A stretch of DNA of 18,068 bases. Origin: BOG-1363 sp043775355. GTDB lineage: Bacteria > Planctomycetota > UBA11346. A model generated the notes under the pieces. That model was not told the DNA's origin. It did not search any database and worked only from the letters and a program-made list of their open reading frames with translations. Positions 16,942-18,068 of this stretch are shown here, piece after piece. Where the stretch lies: the NCBI GenBank assembly GCA_043775355.1, contig JAYVSL010000053.1, positions 1 to 18,068 of the forward strand. Direction: 5' to 3'. Position numbers and translations under genes: made by a program. Position 1 is the stretch's first letter. Each line of letters opens with the position of its first letter.

Positions 16942-17825
16942 GCGATCCCGTTTCCCCAATCGTCCCCACCGCCGTCGCGCATGGTCATGAAGGCCAGGTC
17001 GATCCGATGAGCCACGTACCGCCGCCAAGTTTATGGCCGCTATTGGTCACTGCTGGTTTGACCGTGGTGCCCTTTGGCGTGGTGTCACTTCTTGGTGCAT
17101 TTGAAAAAACACCATTTATGGGTCCGCTGACCAATCCTAAAGTTGGTCTAGCTGTACTTCTGGCAGGAGCCGTGGTTTTCATTGTCTGTCTGATGGGTTG
17201 GGGTCATCAGAATATCAAAGAAAAAGTGATCAGTCACGACGTGGTCAAACAGCAGAAAGATTTGCAGGGATTTATTCTGTTATTCTTGACTGGCGAGCTT
17301 GCCGCATTTGGCGCCGTGTTCGGTTATTTTTACCATCAAGCGATTTACTTCGATGGCTTCGGCCCAGCTCACGGCATGCACTTTGGTGGACCGATGGTAG
17401 CCTATGCCACGTTTATTTTGCTGTTTAGTTCGGTGACGTGTGAATTCGCCCATCATGCCTTACAGGCACACAAGATGATGTTGGCCAAGATTCTATTTGT
17501 CAGCACCATTCTTCTCGGCGCGGTGTTCTTGGCGTTCCAGGGTTATGAATGGGGCGAGTTGATCCAGAAGGGTTTTTATCCGCTGAGCACCCAACTTAAG
17601 GACACCGAGGCAGCGTCCTTCGCTTCGTGTTTCTATGTCGGCACGGGCTTCCACGGTTTGCATGTGGCCATTGGCTTGGTGATGTTGTTCATGGTTTTGA
17701 TGCGTTTGGAATTTGGCCACTTTAAAGGTCGTCGTCACTTTTCCGTGGTCGCCGCATCATGGTACTGGCACTTCGTTGATATCGTGTGGGTACTGTTGTT
17801 CATCACGGTGTACGTGGTCGGATAA
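16938..17825 (+). CDS. coxC: Cytochrome c oxidase subunit III
   Basis: CoxC is the third core membrane subunit of the oxidase. It stabilises proton uptake by subunit I and has no metal centre. The 295 residues begin with a polar N-terminus of about 30 residues, and seven hydrophobic helices follow. Family marks are GELAAFG with E120, FQGYEWGEL, HGLHVAIG (H239 and H242) and WYWHFVDIVW (H278), at the usual positions for the C-terminal half. AAGGA (16924-16928) is the likely ribosome-binding site. ATG 16938 overlaps the preceding gene by four bases. It is the last gene of the cluster seen here; TAA ends at 17825. Confidence 0.96.
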   Translation: MSDPVSPIVPTAVAHGHEGQVDPMSHVPPPSLWPLLVTAGLTVVPFGVVSLLGAFEKTPFMGPLTNPKVGLAVLLAGAVVFIVCLMGWGHQNIKEKVISHDVVKQQKDLQGFILLFLTGELAAFGAVFGYFYHQAIYFDGFGPAHGMHFGGPMVAYATFILLFSSVTCEFAHHALQAHKMMLAKILFVSTILLGAVFLAFQGYEWGELIQKGFYPLSTQLKDTEAASFASCFYVGTGFHGLHVAIGLVMLFMVLMRLEFGHFKGRRHFSVVAASWYWHFVDIVWVLLFITVYVVG

Positions 17826-17851
17826 AAGCGGTTTGAAAATACAGCATTGAA

Positions 17852-17976
17852 CAGGAGCGCGCAGAGGCGCAGAGGCGCAGAGGCGCAAAGAAGAAGAGAA
17901 AGATCGCGCATGAAGGAGGCGAGGCTTCTCTTTGTCTTTAAATTTCATGCTAACTCTGCGCCTCTGCGCCCTCCTG
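17852..17976. repeat. Long intergenic inverted repeat (palindromic unit)
   Basis: The left arm at 17852-17874 and the right arm at 17954-17976 are reverse complements over 23 positions, with a single mismatch (C17858 against C17970). Inside the loop a second inverted repeat pairs GCATGAA (17908-17914) with TTCATGC (17944-17950). The unit starts 27 bases after the coxC stop and holds no convincing gene. As RNA it would form a strong hairpin and could end or protect the operon transcript. It has no long U-run, so a classic Rho-independent terminator is not shown. It also resembles dispersed palindromic repeats. Confidence 0.8.
17859..17887 (+). repeat. GCGCAGAG octamer tandem repeat, about 3.6 copies
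   Basis: Three full copies of GCGCAGAG and a partial fourth (GCGCA) run head to tail. Two complementary copies (CTCTGCGC) are at 17954-17969. This kind of CGCAGAGG-rich intergenic sequence recurs in many unrelated bacterial genomes, as I recall. Confidence 0.85.
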
Positions 17977-18068
17977 GTGCGTCAGGCCAAGTCTGGCCGT
18001 CCTTGTTGAATGAAAGGTTCAATCATGTAACTGCCTGTGAACATGTAGCTGACTTGGCGTGGTATTCG
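17977..18068. other. Non-coding end with nested stem-loops
   Basis: No gene is seen. GCCAAGTC (17986-17993) pairs with GACTTGGC (18051-18058). Inside lie two smaller hairpins, TTGAA/TTCAA (18006-18010 with 18018-18022) and CATGT/ACATG (18024-18028 with 18041-18045). An alternative hairpin GGCCA/TGGCC sits at 17985-17998. The element may continue past the right edge. It could be part of a structured RNA, a repeat or a mobile-element end. None of these is demonstrated. Confidence 0.4.

Noticed and set aside
17757..17948. - strand frame of 63 codons over the coxC end and the octamer repeat
   Set aside because: Its central SLRLCASAPLRAP stretch is just the translation of the GCGCAGAG repeat, a familiar source of false genes.
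17852..17976. CRISPR array
   Set aside because: The repeat is an 8-base octamer in direct tandem without spacers, and no cas gene is present.
17986..18058. Possible tRNA gene (73 bases, closing stem, GGTTCAA-like loop)
   Set aside because: There is no D-arm, no anticodon arm in the right place, and the GGTTCAA sequence lies in the middle rather than in a T-arm on either strand.
17986..18058. Integron attC site
   Set aside because: The terminal RYYYAAC and GTTRRRY core sites are not present at the ends of the stem.

Overview
The window is one long respiratory gene cluster on the + strand, with one unrelated gene running off the left edge. The cluster encodes a complete Alternative Complex III (ACIII, a quinol:cytochrome c oxidoreductase). 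It is followed directly by an aa3/caa3-like cytochrome c oxidase and its heme A and copper assembly factors. The organism is a Gram-negative aerobic bacterium: it has a KdsD-type arabinose-5-phosphate isomerase for LPS Kdo, a Tat-type ActB, and periplasmic lipoprotein cytochromes. ACIII linked to an oxidase is known from Bacteroidota, Planctomycetota, Verrucomicrobiota, Acidobacteriota, Myxococcota and some Proteobacteria; I cannot fix the phylum from sequence reading alone.

Layout. 1-647 (-): kdsD-like gene, 3' end cut by the window edge. 648-773: intergenic, dominated by a 51-base purine tract. 774-1277 (+): unrecognised soluble protein. 1278-1397: likely operon leader with a candidate promoter. 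1398-9844: actA, actB, actC, actD, actE, actF. 9844-10770: membrane-anchored monoheme cytochrome c. 10770-13726: coxB and coxA. 13792-15887: ctaA (heme A synthase) and ctaB (heme O synthase). 15884-16675: ctaG/cox11 (CuB assembly). 16672-16941: small one-helix membrane protein of unknown role. 16938-17825: coxC. 17826-18068: non-coding end with a long inverted repeat built from GCGCAGAG octamers, then a second foldable segment.

How it works together. ActC and ActF are the quinol-side membrane subunits, ActB carries iron-sulfur clusters, and ActA (five hemes c) and ActE (one heme c) pass electrons outward. The extra cytochrome c lies between ActF and CoxB and is a natural electron bridge to CuA in CoxB and then to heme a, heme a3 and CuB in CoxA. 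CtaB and CtaA make heme A; CtaG inserts CuB. Most junctions from actB to coxC overlap by 1-8 bases, so the block is almost certainly one translationally coupled operon.

Novelty. The core is a known type of system. The less ordinary parts are the heme-free C-terminal extensions on both CoxB and the bridging cytochrome c, the A2-type YSHPAVY motif of CoxA next to a Cox11 gene, the unrecognised small membrane protein before coxC, and the palindromic repeat after the operon.
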